The notes below the pieces were generated by a model. The model was given only the letters and a program-made list of their open reading frames with translations. It ran no database searches and was not told where the DNA came from. The position numbers were made by a program, and so were the translations under genes. Shown piece after piece: positions 11,194 to 22,570 of a stretch of DNA of 64,000 nucleotides. The stretch's first letter is position 1, and the number at the start of each line of letters is the position of its first letter. This DNA is from Chaenocephalus aceratus (Eukaryota; Chordata; Actinopteri; Perciformes; Channichthyidae): positions 41,318,685 to 41,382,684 of the forward strand of contig CM043800.1 of assembly GCA_023974075.1 (NCBI GenBank), written 5' to 3'.

Positions 11194-11534
11194 CGGTACG
11201 TCCACACAGCAGCGTTTAAAAAAAATCTTCCACCGCTTCTACCCATTCACTTTGAATGGGGGTGACGTCACTTTGCCTCACTTTTCGCCGGACTGCATTG
11301 TGGGAAGCAAAGCGGAGATTTCCAGGCATCTCAGGATTCAAAAGTTGATCAATGTTCAATTTTTGAATCTTCTGAAGCTTTCGGTGGAAGCGTCAGCCAA
11401 TCAAATCATATAGTACAAGCTCTAGCCAATCAAACCGCTGCTTGTGTGTCAGGGGCGGGAGATTCATGTGATTGGTTGTTGGTCGAGCTTCAGACACGCC
11501 CGCCGGCAAGCTTTTTCCAAAGCGCTTGACACCG
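11194..11534. mobile_element. MITE with TCA target duplication
   Basis: Starts CGGTACGTCCACACAGC after TCA and ends ACCG before TCA. In copy 2 (49,215-49,567) both ends are intact and perfectly inverted, while here the right inverted repeat has decayed. A 3-bp TSD and short palindromic ends suggest a PIF/Harbinger-type MITE. Confidence 0.65.
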
Positions 11535-11650
11535 TCAGATGGCGTGCAGCGGTAGGTCTATGACATCTGATGCGTGGATAAGTCCCAGAAGAAGCCGTCA
11601 GGGTATGCTTTTTGATGGACAAGCGCACCACCACGCTTTCCCCGTCGTCT

Positions 11651-12190
11651 AAAACGCTTTCGGTGAGGCAGGATGCAGGGCAACCGGCGCAGTTAGGTGG
11701 GAATATCCGACAGTAGAGGGGGGGAGGCGACTTACGGTTGGCAGATGTAGGTTCGGGCAGCAGTATAAACTCCAGTGAGGGTCTGAGGTGGAGGAGAGCT
11801 TTGCGATCATAGACGAGCAGAGGACATTGACATACATGGAACAAAAGCAGGATAGCTAAAGGCAGAGTGCTGAGGGAGCGGCACAGGCGCCATCTTGGAT
11901 CCCCCTAGTGATTGCTGACTCATGAAGAGTTTGATGGATGGAAGTGGTGGCCGGCTGAATCTCCGCCGTAGGCGATTCTGAACACCTCCTCCCCTCCTTC
12001 CTCGTCTCTTTTTCCTGGTGTTTATACGCGGCTCCCGAGGGATGTCATCCAATAACGAAGAGCACAGATGGCTTGGTGTATTCGTAGGAGGCCGATCGCA
12101 TTGTAGCTCTAGCATAGCCTCGTGGCTGTAGCAGCGTAGAGGCCGGGGCTCCTCGCCACACCTGTTTGTGCTGTCACTCAGGTGTGTCTT
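11651..12190. other. 540-bp block present only in copy 1
   Basis: Copy 2 passes from CGCTTTCGGT directly to CTTGGAAAG (53,692-53,712), whereas copy 1 has about 540 bp between. No clear terminal inverted repeat or target duplication was seen. Open frames on the minus strand here (for example 11,807-12,115) have no recognisable domain. It could be an insertion in copy 1 or a deletion in copy 2. Confidence 0.5.
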
Positions 12191-12375
12191 GGAAAGTTGT
12201 ATGGCCAGAAGTCAAATGTAATCCACAGGTTTAAAAGCATGGTCTCTCAAAATGACGTTTCATACAGACACAACAAGGTTTAGATAATAATTAGACCAAA
12301 AAAAACAAAACACAAGACGAACGGAGCATACTGAGACTCGCAGGGACAGGATGCCGTCTCCCTCTGTCTCCTGTT

Positions 12376-12990
12376 ATACCAGAGGTGGAGTAAGTCATAC
12401 ATGTGCAAGTCTCAAGTTTACTGGGGTGAGAGTCAAGCAAGTTAAGTCCTACGAATCCTGATGAAGAAAGCCGTTTCCGCATTTAAATCAGTGGTTATGA
12501 AAACTAGAGTTTTATTTTCAACATTAACAACAAGGAGAGTGGGGCTCTGAAATCATAAAAACAGGTCATAGGGGGAATAATTGGGCAGTTGTGTGTGTGT
12601 GTGTGTGTATAGAGGTGCGTGTGGTTAAAACCATAGCAGCCTGCGTCGCTCGTTAGCTGTTCTAATGAAGGTAAACACAGTGAAGGCACAGCTCTTTGTA
12701 GCTGGTGCTGCTCTTCTCAGATTCTGCTGAGTTACAATGCTCCTGGTGCTGCAGAGATTTCATGAAGGAAGGGGGTTCTTCTATAAAACAGCTGTGGGAG
12801 CAGATACTGTTGAGTGTCACAGACATGAATACATAGGTCAAGGCAGACTGGTTCACAGACTCTCCTGTTTTGCTGATCCAGTGCTTTGAACAAAATAACC
12901 TCTACACCCCTGGCCGAAAATCTCCCTAAAAAATGTGAGAGTTTGAAATGTATCTCAAATAATTGTATGTATTTCCTCCACATAAAACAT
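12376..12990. mobile_element. CAAGTC-rich MITE, left part
   Basis: Begins CCAGAGGTGGAGTAAGTC and is rich in CAAGTCTCAAGT, the text of a common fish hAT-type MITE. It is interrupted by the U element at 12,991 and resumes after 16,407. The uninterrupted version is in copy 2 (about 53,897-54,782). A short (GT) run sits at 12,591-12,608. Confidence 0.45.
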
Positions 12991-13414
12991 CAGTGTTCCA
13001 CAGATCTGAAATATTACTTGGGGGGTGTGGTGGTAGCGGGGGGGGGGGGGGGGTGAGGTGACGTGCAACAACATTAACCTTTCTATTGGTCGCTTGTTTA
13101 GCAGATCCTTCACGCGAATGGCAGAGTGAACAGGTACAGGCAGGGCCCATAATGATAGCCCTATAGTTTAAATCTACTACCCAAACATGAACATATGGAA
13201 ATGGGTACAGTGTGAGAAAAAGTTTTTTAGAGAGTACTTGTCCATGGACAAGTGAGTTTGGCAATTTACTTGTCCGAATACATTTTTCACTGTCCAGAAT
13301 GGAAAAAAATTGGGGCCACTGGAATCTTCTTCTTCGTCATCGTATTTTACACTTTCCCACGGTTTTTTACAACACCGTAACGTAAGTGAGCGGTAAGATT
13401 TACTGCATCACACA

Positions 13415-14376
13415 TAGGGTTGGGTATCGTTTGGATTTTAACGATTCCCGGTTCTGCTTTTCGATTCCGGTTATTTCTGGTTCTCGATTCCGGTTCTTTG
13501 AGAGGGTAAAAAATAAGTCCCATGACAAACTGGGAGAAAAATATATTTATGAAAACATTAAGTCAAATCTGTATTCCTATTTACAAATCACTTCATACTG
13601 TTGAATTTCTTACGGTTATTGAATACAATTATATAAAAATAATCTCTGCATTGTTTAGTTAGTTCTAAGTGGTGCAGTTTGAGAATGTACAATTGGCCCA
13701 GTCTCCTCTGATGTTACACTGCAACCTGCCTGTGAGACAGAGTCCAACCACACATGTCCAACACATAGGACATACACCTAATAATAATAATAATAATAAT
13801 AATAATGACACATTAGATGTATAGCCTATTATAGGCCTAGCGCTTTTCTACAACTCAAAGACGCTTGCACGCTATGCATGTCCTGCAAATACACATGCTG
13901 CCCAGCTGCCCAGCAGCTCACTGTTTGTAAAGTAAATAAATAGTATTTTCATTTCAATAATGTACTTTCTATACCCTGCTTCATAAACAATACTGACATC
14001 CCTGTGCTGCTCCGAGTCTGGGGGTCCGGGATGTGAGGACAGCGGCGAGGACACAGAGAGGGAGGCTGCTTTACTTCATAAAGGAAATGGTGGTCAATAT
14101 TAACAACATAAGGAGTTAAAACGCTTACTAACCTTCATTATGTGTTAGAGAAAGAACATACGAAAGGTTGACAAAGATGAGGCTGTTAAACGGGCAGCGG
14201 ATCTGCTGTGTGTAGAGAGAGAGAGACGCTGAGCGGCACCGTGCAGCGATCAGCTGATACGGAGCATAGAGAGAGCTGCAGTCCGCGGGGCTCGGGGCTC
14301 ACAACTCTTATTAATCCCGGTACCGGACAATTGTTATTTGTTCCTACTCGGAACCGAGTTTTGCTTCCCAACCCTG
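13415..14376. mobile_element. hAT-like MITE nested in the CAGTGTG element
   Basis: TAGGGTTGGGTATCG at the left and CTTCCCAACCCTG at the right are inverted. Internal text is rich in GATTCC/GGAACC, as in fish hAT-type MITEs. No matching 8-bp flanks were found, perhaps because another MITE abuts the right end. An (AAT)n run lies at about 13,779-13,806. Confidence 0.4.
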
Positions 14377-15020
14377 CCACTGTGCTACACTTCCCGCTCC
14401 GCCCCGCCCCCGTCTGGAGCGTCCACACTACAGCTCCAAAAATAGCTTGGAGCTGGGCGTGTCTGGAGCTCTGGGGATTTTATTCAAGCAACACGGCCAA
14501 CAACCAATCACATGAATCTCCCGCCCCGACATACAAAGCAAAAACCCCGGGGAGTTTATGCGAGCAATATATATATAAAACTCCCCAAACAGGCGAAAAC
14601 CTACCAGTTTCCCCCCACTGTCTCTGCCACCTCCCTCCATGCCTGGTTCCTCGGTTTGTATCCCGGTAGGTGAAGAGGGTCTGGTCATACAAAACCGGGT
14701 GATTCGCTACGGCGATAGTTAGTTTCTCCTCCGACTTTTTTTGAAATAGAAATGAACGGCGGGATATCTCTCCCAGCTTAGACGCGGTTTGATTGGCTAG
14801 CGCTTCAGCTGTCAGATTTTGGGAAACGGGATTTGATTGGCTGGCGCTGGCTACTCCGGCGTCCAGGCGACCAGAAGTCGCCTGGGACGCCTCGCTCTGC
14901 TACCCACAATTCAGTTCGGCGAAAAGCGCGGCTACGTGACGTCACCCCATTGAAAGTGAATGGGCAGCTTGGAGCAGCTTGGAGCTTTCGCGGACGCTGT
15001 AGTGTAGAGGGCCGCGGCGA
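14377..15020. mobile_element. Palindromic MITE with CTACACTAC/GTAGTGTAG ends
   Basis: GTCCACACTACAGCTCC (about 14,420) and GGACGCTGTAGTGTAG (about 14,993) are inverted, and the GCTTGGAGC motif is repeated within both halves. It is non-coding and the target duplication was not identified. Confidence 0.35.
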
Positions 15021-15729
15021 GATGCCATTTCCTTAGGAATCGACAAGCAGAACCGAAACTAACATTTCTAAACGAACAATGGCGGACACGTACACTTTGC
15101 GAATGAGTTATGCCTTTTGTAAACTGAATGTATCAATCATTTGTCAATAAATCAGGCCGAAAAAACGTCACTTGTCCGTCGGACAAGTTAATTGAAAGAT
15201 CTACTTGTCCGATATTGTAAATAACACGTCCCGGACGGTGGGACGTGTACTTTTTCGCACACTGGGTTACTTTAAAAAAATAAATAAATGTATTTAGGAA
15301 CCTATCCATGTGATTTTTTAGTGGGGTCGACCTCAAATCCTCTATGGGGGTCCAGGGGCATGCCCCCCCGGTAAGATTTTATTTTTTATTTTGGAGTTAT
15401 AAATGCACCAATCTGGTGCATTTCAGGGGAAAATAAAGAGACTAGATCTATGGAAACACCTATATGAAACAGAACTGTATACATTTCAATAATCATAAAA
15501 TCATATGAAAAAAACACTGAAACTTGTTTATTAATTTATTTGTGGTTCATTTATAGTTGTGAGTTGTGTCTGTGCTCCTGAATCAGCCTCTCCTGTCTCC
15601 CTCCTCTACTCCTCTTTGAGGCAGCAGCAGCAAAGACTAGTTTTCTCTCAACAAGTTTTAAAAGTGTATCTTACCTTTTTTCACCCAGTTAACTTTTTAT
15701 TTATTTATTCATGCATATTTTACTAATCA

Positions 15730-15930
15730 CATTACATTTCATTTAGCTGACGCTTTTATCCAAAGCGACTTATAATGACCGATTACAGGGACATCCTCCC
15801 TGGAGTAACTGAGGGCTCAGTGCCTTGCTCAAGGGCACACTAGTGGTGGTGTTCCTCGCGGGATTTGAACTCACAGCCTTCCGATCTTCAGCCCACCTCG
15901 CTATCCATTAGACCAATCACTACCCTCTCA
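15730..15930 (-). repeat. tRNA-headed SINE (V-SINE-like)
   Basis: On the minus strand: A-box-like TGGTCTAATGGATAGCG, B-box-like GAGTTCAAATCCC, a central GCAAGGCACTGAG region, and the tail TCGCTTTGGATAAAAGCG ending in AAATGTAATG. Similar copies sit at 23,272 and 61,470 within other copies of the same host element, so the SINE was carried along with it. Confidence 0.65.
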
Positions 15931-16407
15931 AATGGAAATATGTGTTTACATAAACGGTGACCACACCGTTTGAGACCCACTGAGAACTTAGACTAAGTTA
16001 ACTATCTAAACACTCAGAGAGTCCTTTACCTCACCTCAGCTGAGGTTATCCCGAGCTTGAATGACACACAGAGACCAATCAAGGGCTTTGATTTATGATC
16101 TGTATGACAGTGGCCATGTCGGCAGGCCACATCATGTGGACAGCCAGTCACCCTGTGTGAGGCAGGCCACTTAACAGGCCAGAAGGAGGCGAGATCAGTG
16201 CAAGGGAGCGAGGGATCATTGTCCACAAGTCAATCGATCGCAGATGGCGTCGTGGTCACGGACGAATAAAAAAAAAATTATAAAAAAAAAAAAATTATTA
16301 AAAAATTATAAAAAAAACAAAAACCTAAATGGGTCGCGAAATATACTTGGGCGGCCGTTAATATACCTGGGCGGCCCGCCCAAGTATAGTCTGTGTGGGA
16401 AACCCTG

Positions 16408-16671
16408 AACATAACAGTCTGCAATGAAACGGCTGTCTCCTGTGCGCTCCACTTCCTACTTTCTCCTGCGAACGAGATTTTCTCTCTCTTTTTTTTCTTT
16501 CATTGCCCTCTAGGGGCTTCGTACAATACAAAAACAAATGCAAATATTTTATTTTAAAAAGTAAAGTCCTTTCGAGTCATCAAGCCTAAGTCAAGTCTCA
16601 AGTCATGAATACCAAGTAAAAGTCAAGTCGAGTCTTTTATCAATGTTAGTCAAGCAAGTCTCAATTAAAAA
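16408..16671. mobile_element. CAAGTC-rich MITE, right part
   Basis: Continuation of the MITE interrupted by U1. CAAGTCTCAAGTCATG and related text lie at 16,580-16,665. The right end is cut by the U2 element at about 16,672. Confidence 0.4.
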
Positions 16672-16803
16672 AAATGCAACAACATTAACATTGACCTTTC
16701 TGTTGGTCGCTTGTAAGCAGACCTTTCACGCGATGGCAGAGCGAACAGGTACAGGCAGGAGCCACAAACCACCAAGAGACAGGAGTTTAAACTTCTTTGT
16801 TTT

Positions 16804-18168
16804 TGCTCTCCATCTCTGACAGTCTGGACACTGATGTTGATGCTGGCAAATGGCTTGGCGCCCACGAAGAATCCAGTACCTGCGTCTCATTTCCCCAAGT
16901 ACCCGTTCAGGGCCTGGGTGAAGCAGTTTCTCGTCATAATGCTTGATGAGGAGTTTAGTTATGGCATGTTTTGGATCCAATATTATTGGATGGATACTGT
17001 CCTGGGTAAGGTTCTCTACTCTTCGAAGTCGACCACCTTTACTACTCTTTAGAATTGATTTATTTTTTCTTTTGAGGGCATTGCATTTTTCAGGGAAGCT
17101 CTCTGCTTGGGCCCTTTGAAGAAGATGTCTCTCTGAGTCTGTATAGCTTTGGGCTATGTTTGAAATGTTATCTGCCGCCCCATAGAGCAGATTCCTGGTA
17201 TCGTTGACGAGGTCGTCCCAGGTATGGTACTTGGTTGGGTCGGGAGTTTTTGTGTCCATAGTCATTACTGCTCCGCAGAACATTGATTTTCGGATTTTCT
17301 CAACAGGCTCAGATTTAGTTTCAAGACATGGATTAGCTGGCCAACAGTTTGTATTAAGCAAGAGGAAAGACGGGCCCTGACTCCATCTGTATTTATGTGA
17401 AATTTCGACTAGAGTTCTTCCCCTAGTTATGTCATCAGCTGGATTATTATTTGAGTCAACATACCTCCAGCTCTTTGTGTCGGTCAGGGTCTGAATCTCA
17501 GCTATTCTTGTGCCAACAAACACCTTGTAACGGCAAGAGTCGGATATTATCCATGATAGGACGGTGGTTGAATCTGTCCAGAGGGTCTGTAGAGGAATAG
17601 TGAGTTTGGTACTAAGGAGGTTGGCCAGTTGGGCACCAGATAGGGCTGCACATAGTTCAAGGCGTGGGATAGATAGCTGGCGCTTAGGGGCAACACGAGA
17701 TCTGGCCATTATGAAACTTACATGAGTTTGATCATGTTTATCCTGCGTCTGAAGGTACGCAACAGCTCCATACACACGCTCAGAGGCGTCGCAGAAAACA
17801 TGCACATGGTGGTCGGTGGTTGTGTTGGTGAAGATGTGGAGATAGCAGCGAGGGAAGTTGATGTCAGGGAGATTTTGCAGTTCCAACTCCCATGATTGCC
17901 ATTTCCTCAATAGGCTTTCTGTCTTAATGACATTATCCCATCCTCTATCCTGCTTCCATAGATCCTGCACCAGTATCTTTGCACGGGTAGTGAAAGGGAT
18001 CAGATAGCCTAAGGGGTCATATTGAGATGCCAAGACCTTGTAGATATTTCTCATTGTTGGTTGGTGATAAGTGATTGTTCTGTTTTTATAGCCCAACGTT
18101 TCTTTGAGGCAGTTCCATTGAAGGCCCAATGTAGGCTCTTTAGGGTCTCCACCCTCTGAGAGCCACAA
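16804..18168 (-). pseudogene. BEL/Pao pol: RNase H and partial integrase
   Basis: This long open stretch carries the region annotated in Pao families as Peptidase_A17 and RNase H. Visible motifs are QYDPLGYLIPF, FCDASERVYGAVAYL, IPRLELCAAL, LWTDSTTVLSW and NNNPADDITRG, the last four being RNase H-type blocks with acidic residues. After a spacer come the integrase zinc-binding residues (H-x3-H as HYDEKLLH, and CPDC). The catalytic DDE core expected next is absent; the frame runs instead into the 46-bp repeat and U-element sequence. It would act with the upstream reverse transcriptase in cytoplasmic cDNA synthesis. A frame break at about 18,170-18,260 separates the two. Confidence 0.8.
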
Positions 18169-18256
18169 CTCGTTAGTCTTGGATTTGGACTCTGTAGGAG
18201 ATGTTTTATAACGGATGGATCATTGCTAGCCCACTGTCTTATGTCGAAACCACCCT

Positions 18257-19268
18257 CTAAAACAGAGGTCTCATTTTGTCGATGAGGGACTTTGCTTCTT
18301 GGGGGGAGTGAAAGCTTTGGAGGCAGTTATCAACATAGAAACAATTTTGGACTGATTCAAGGACCTCCTCGTTTCCATCACAATGATCTTTGACATGTTT
18401 TTGAACTGCAAAGGTGGCACAGCATGGGCTGCAGGTTGTTCCAAAAGGAAGAACTTGCCATTCATACACACTGGGTTCCTGTTCGAGCCGCATCCCTCTC
18501 CAAATGAAGCGCAACAGGGGTTTGTCCTCATTCAAAAGGCGTATCTGATGGAACATAGCCTTTATGTCTCCGCAGATGGCAATGGCATTTTGGCGGAATC
18601 TGAGGAGTACTACAATGAGTGAGGGACCAAGTGTTGGGCCAGGCAGAAGACATTTGTTCAGGGTTTGTCCCATGTATTCAAAAGAGCAATGTGTTCAACT
18701 ATGTGATGTGGAAAATACCAGGTTTCCTGTGGTTGCTCAGCCTGCTCGTTGGGGATCCTTTGAACATAGCCAAGCTCTGTGAGTTTATTCAGTTCCTCCT
18801 GGTATTTCTCAGAAAGTTGTGAGTCTTTGGACAAGCGTCTTTCTGTGGTACAGAGACGAGGCAGAACGCATTCCTTGGGGGCTTGAAAGGCAGGCATATT
18901 TGAATTCTCAGCAGGGGAGTGGCATAGCGCATTACACCATCTATTTCTACTCGTTCTGTCTTGGAATGAAGAAGAGCGAGAGCCATCCTGTCCTGTTTCG
19001 ACCTTGTGGCTGTCTTTTCATTTGCATAGGGCAAGGTGTCCATCTGCCAGAGTCTTTCCACGTTCTTGAGTAATTCACTTTTAAGGCAGGTCAGTGTGAA
19101 GGGAAGAGTCTGTTGGGTTTGGATTAAGCTGGCTGGACCTTGGAGGGCCCATCCTAGCCTTGTGTGTACTGCCAGTGGGCCACCGGGGGGCCCAATGCGA
19201 ATTGGCTCTGGCTGTGATGAGATGGGCATAGTCTGAGCCAATGAGGACAAGAGGGCATGTGTGGTCAA
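18257..19268 (-). pseudogene. BEL/Pao pol: reverse transcriptase
   Basis: Two or three frames together cover a Pao-type reverse transcriptase. An upstream segment (19,268-18,790) includes IGPPGGPLAVHTRLGWALQG, typical of the linker between protease and polymerase. Polymerase blocks are LGYVQRIP and ETWYFPHH (about 18,750), ICGDIKAMFHQI (first catalytic aspartate, about 18,550), VLPFGTTCSPCCATF and NCFYVDNCLQS (about 18,340). The usual second aspartate of the YxDD box is N here and also in copy 2. This may be a family variant rather than a lesion, but I cannot confirm that. Frameshifts near 18,670-18,900 inactivate it. Confidence 0.75.
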
Positions 19269-19767
19269 TTGGCTCTAATGAAATGTCTCTGAGATGGTGA
19301 AACTGTTTTTGTAACTGTTTTACAGGGTAAGTGTGATCTGAAAGGCCGAGATTCTCAGCAGTGAATGCTCCGTTGATGAGATGCCTTTCATTTGGCTGGT
19401 CAATAGGGGAGATTCCAAAGGAAACAGTTGCTCCACTTACTTGCACTATATCCTGCCGCACTGTGCATAGTGAGATTGTTTCAGGCTGTGTTGAGAGACC
19501 CAAACACTGGACAGCAAAGGGGAGCAGGATGGATCGATCAGCACCATCATCAAGGACTGCATGAGTTGTGAGGGTTCTGTCTCCGTTGTGGAGAAGTACA
19601 TTGACAATTATCAACATGACTTTATGGGAGCGGTTAGGTTTGTCCATGTAGAGAAGCTCTGAGGAGGGGGATGTGTACATCACTGTAGCTGATTTGTTTG
19701 AATTAAAGTCATGGAGAATAGTCAAGTGAATGTCCTTGCATAAATTACATGGCCTCTTTAGGTGCAT
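19081..19767 (-). pseudogene. BEL/Pao protease region with zinc knuckle
   Basis: A 228-codon frame begins with a CCHC-type remnant (CNLCKDIHLTILHDF) followed by a retropepsin-like active site, AVLDDGADRSIL (about residue 72), and LIGSDYAHLI downstream as the second strand typical of Pao proteases. It would cleave Gag-Pol in the particle. It is open over its whole length in copy 1. In copy 2 several single-base insertions break it into pieces (57,455-57,830). It overlaps the next frame by a few codons. Confidence 0.7.
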
Positions 19768-19794
19768 TTGTCCATTTTATGGATTCTTCCGCAT

Positions 19795-22019
19795 TTAATT
19801 GCATCTGCCTTTCTCTTTGATCCATTTTGAAATGTTCATTTTGGAGAGTCCTTTGAAATCTGTGCATGAACCAAGGAAATGGTCTCTAACGTTACAGTAG
19901 GGGCAGTAGGGCTTAGGCCTTTCGACATTCATCCTTTCTTTGGTGTAGTATTTTGGTGTGCCATCCATTTCAGATGCTGTTGATAGATAGAGCAGACTTG
20001 TCGGGGGGGGCTGGCGTTCCTTTCCAGTCCATGTTTCTCCTGTCTGCCATTTTGATAGGTCAAGGAGGGTATAGGTTTGGGTTGCTTGTGCAGTTAGAAT
20101 GCCACGATTAATGCAGTGCTCAACACCCATCTCTGTACTGCACAGGGAGTTTACTGAGGAGTCTGTCCACATGGGAACCACATCTTAATTTGCACCCATC
20201 AGGACCCTCTAGGGACAGCAGTATTCCAACCAGAGCATGGATTGGATAGACAGGGACAGATTATCAAAGGCTTCCACATCATTAATGCGAACAATGGGGG
20301 CATTTAGTATTTCACCTATTTCTCTCTGAACTAGCAGCCTTGGCTGACCATACTTTTCTTTGAGTGTTAAGAGGGCAGTGGAATATGGTCTTGCGTCATG
20401 CATGCTGGATCTGGCTAATTTGCTAGCTCCTGAGTGCTGAACATGTTCCAAGAGTATTTGGTATTTATACTGCTCTGTAAGATGGGGGTGATTGTCGAGG
20501 GCCATTTTCATGAGGGCAAAATCCTTCTCTCTACCACTTTTGAACACAGGGATAGAGGGTCTTGGTATACCATAAGCAGAGGCTATCAGCAGATCTGTAA
20601 CATTTGGGAATTGAACATGCGGGTAAACAGATTGTTGCTGGGAGGACATGGCTTGCGTTGGCTGTAGACTACCAGTAAAGGTAGGTTGTTCGCTACCAGG
20701 CATGGATATCATATTGTTAGGGGCTTCAGCAGTGACTGAGGTCACAGGTCCATGGTGAATAGAAAGGGCACAGGGCATTACTGTAGCAGATGCAGGGTGA
20801 AAGGACGAAGGTAAAGCTTGGGCAGCCACATGGGGAGTTGACGTTGCTGCAGTTTCAGCAGTAGCTGCTGAGGCAAGAGAGAGCCTGGGAAGTGTATACG
20901 CTTTGCTGTATTGGTTGAGGCCTGGGAATGATTTGGGAGGCCTTAGGTAGTCCTCTGGAAAGGCTAAGTTGGGGAAGCAGGGGAGCTAAAGCTAAATGAG
21001 AGCGAGAGTCAGCATATGTCAAGTTTGGGGGGGCAGGAGTGAATATCCTGGATGGAGGCAGATCATAAAAAGAAGACGTTGCTCCATTTCCATGAAGAGA
21101 TGAGGTTGTAGGACCACAGGCTCCTCCATCCTCTTCAGAAAGATTGTGTTTTATGAAACTAGTGACAAGTTGTGCTGACTCAAGCTCTTGTTCTTTAGTA
21201 CGAATACGTCTGTTCATTTCAACCTGACTGATCATTTTCTCTCTCACTTTGTGTGCATTTTCTTGAAATTGCTGAGCAGCTCTGGCCCTTTCATCAATTA
21301 ACTTGCATTTTTCATCCAGCTGCTTATCCTCCAATTGCTGTCTTTTAAGCTCCTCCAGCTTGTCTTTTCTTCCCTTTTCCTGGAGAATACTGGCTTGGAG
21401 ATCACTCAAATTAAGAGTGTGGCGGCTGTCTCTTGAATGTCGACTTGTATTAGAGCAGCCTGTAGGGACACTTGATGCCGACTCGCTGAAGTGTGTCCTC
21501 TTACTTTAAACTATGAGATACTCGGGATGCTGCCTTGCGCCGTGGAAACCCATGGTAATCAGGGGTCTATCTCTTTTTGGTCTAGCCCCTAGGTCACGAT
21601 GGCTTATTGGCTTTGTCAGGGCTTTGGCTAATACTTCCAGGGGTACTGATTGCAGAATGAGATGAGGGGTAGGCAATAAGGGTGCAGGTGAAAGGCTCTG
21701 TTTGATGAGCAGGTGTGGATGGCCTCGGTGATGTTTGAGATGGGCCCTCCTGTAAGTAGAGCTGGGTTAAGTCTGGGACACCTTCGGATCCATCCATGTT
21801 CTCAGTAGAAATGGCCTGACCTCCATTGTTGGGTTCATCCATTGTCTGCATGTCATCAGTCCCGGAATCTGTCATTTGGTCACTGTGTGGAGTGTGGCTC
21901 AGTCTCCGGCTCGAAGGACCATTTGTTGGAGATGAATGTTCAAACTGGAGCCACAAACCACAGGAGTTTAAACTTCTTTGTTTTACTGTTGCAATGGTTC
22001 TAGTAGAAAGGTGAAACAA
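19795..22019 (-). pseudogene. BEL/Pao gag
   Basis: Three broken frames form gag. The N-terminal part (22,019-21,594) is acidic and Ser/Thr-rich. The next (21,409-20,855) has a strong heptad-like, Lys/Glu-rich coiled coil (EKGRKDKLEELKRQQLEDK and onward). The central part (20,829-20,209) includes KSGREKDFALMKMALDNHP and HARPYSTALLTLKEKYGQP-like text typical of Pao Gag. The C-terminal part (20,181-19,795) has a zinc knuckle (CPYCNVRDHFLGSC). Relative to copy 2 it lacks about 55 bp near 20,045 (an AKRIAERAVELHRQEKQ-coding stretch). Frameshifts are seen near 20,190, 20,845 and 21,500. Confidence 0.7.
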
Positions 22020-22349
22020 ACTGATTACAGCATTTGCACATTAAAATAGTACTTCAATCAAATTCGAACTAAATTATATTCATTACTTCATTGAACAACA
22101 AATGTGTTCAATACCATTGAGGTTACTCAAGTGCAAACATCAAAATTACAAAGAGGATTCTACTTACATTGGTAAATCAAGACATGGAAAACAACTACCA
22201 AACACTCAATTCTGGTTTGGGTGTTTTGAGGACAAAGAGGAGGAAGTCCTCATCCAGGCCTCTATTTATATTCTGTGAGGAAGTTCTACCTGCTTCCCTA
22301 CACAGTGCCTCTTGTGGACAGGAGGGTTACACACATGCAATTGCTAACA
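21987..22349 (-). repeat. Candidate 5' LTR of the BEL/Pao element
   Basis: On the minus strand it begins TGTTAGCAATTGC and ends TTGCAACA, giving TGTT...AACA ends. A TATA-like box (ATATAAATAGAGG on the minus strand) lies at about 22,261-22,273. It directly precedes the gag region. No second LTR exists for comparison, so the boundaries are inferred. Confidence 0.5.
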
Positions 22350-22570
22350 ATATGGAAATGGGTTACTATTTTTAAAAAAAAAATGTATTTAGGAACCTAT
22401 CCATATGATTTTTAGTGGGGGTCGACCTCAAATCCTCTAGGGGGGTCCAGGGGCATGCCCTCCCTGTAAGATTTTATTTTTTTGATTTTGGAGTTAAATG
22501 CATCAATCTGGTGCATTTTTAGGGGGAAATAAAGAGGCTAGATCTATGGAAACACCTATATGAAACAGAA

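Larger units (their letters stand above)
13208..15264. mobile_element. Nested DNA element with CAGTGTG ends and ACTTGTCC repeats
   Basis: CAGTGTGAGAAAAAGT at the left is the inverted counterpart of CTTTTTCGCACACTG at the right. Subterminal palindromes around ACTTGTCC/GGACAAGT occur near both ends (13,238-13,285 and 15,165-15,215). The related sequence at 22,350 (ATGGGTTACT) is continuous where this one is split, confirming an insertion. No protein is recognisable. Confidence 0.6.
12991..16407. mobile_element. hAT-like element U1, copy 1 only
   Basis: The left end CAGTGTTCCACAGATCTG aligns with the reverse complement of the right end (CAGGGTTTCCCACACAGAC), followed on both sides by ACTTGGG. 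Copy 2 has the uninterrupted site (CACATAAACATAACAG, 54,521-54,536), so the insertion is seen directly. The flanking duplication is only partly preserved (AACAT). The element has no transposase and holds nested elements plus a SINE. The same family gives the fragments at 6,973 and 16,672-24,248. Confidence 0.75.
16758..22349 (-). mobile_element. BEL/Pao LTR retrotransposon, 3'-truncated
   Basis: Read on the minus strand: a candidate 5' LTR (21,987-22,349), then gag, protease, reverse transcriptase, RNase H and the start of integrase. The integrase stops after its zinc-binding HHCC part and there is no 3' LTR. A sequence of about 46 bp that directly follows the 5' LTR (21,947-21,984) recurs at the truncation point (16,758-16,803). 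Multiple frameshifts make it non-functional. It is shared with copy 2 (54,868-60,621). Confidence 0.85.

Noticed and set aside
11464..12115. Overlapping minus-strand ORFs of 100-126 codons
   Set aside because: They lie across the MITE and the copy 1-only block, with no domain and no conservation in copy 2.
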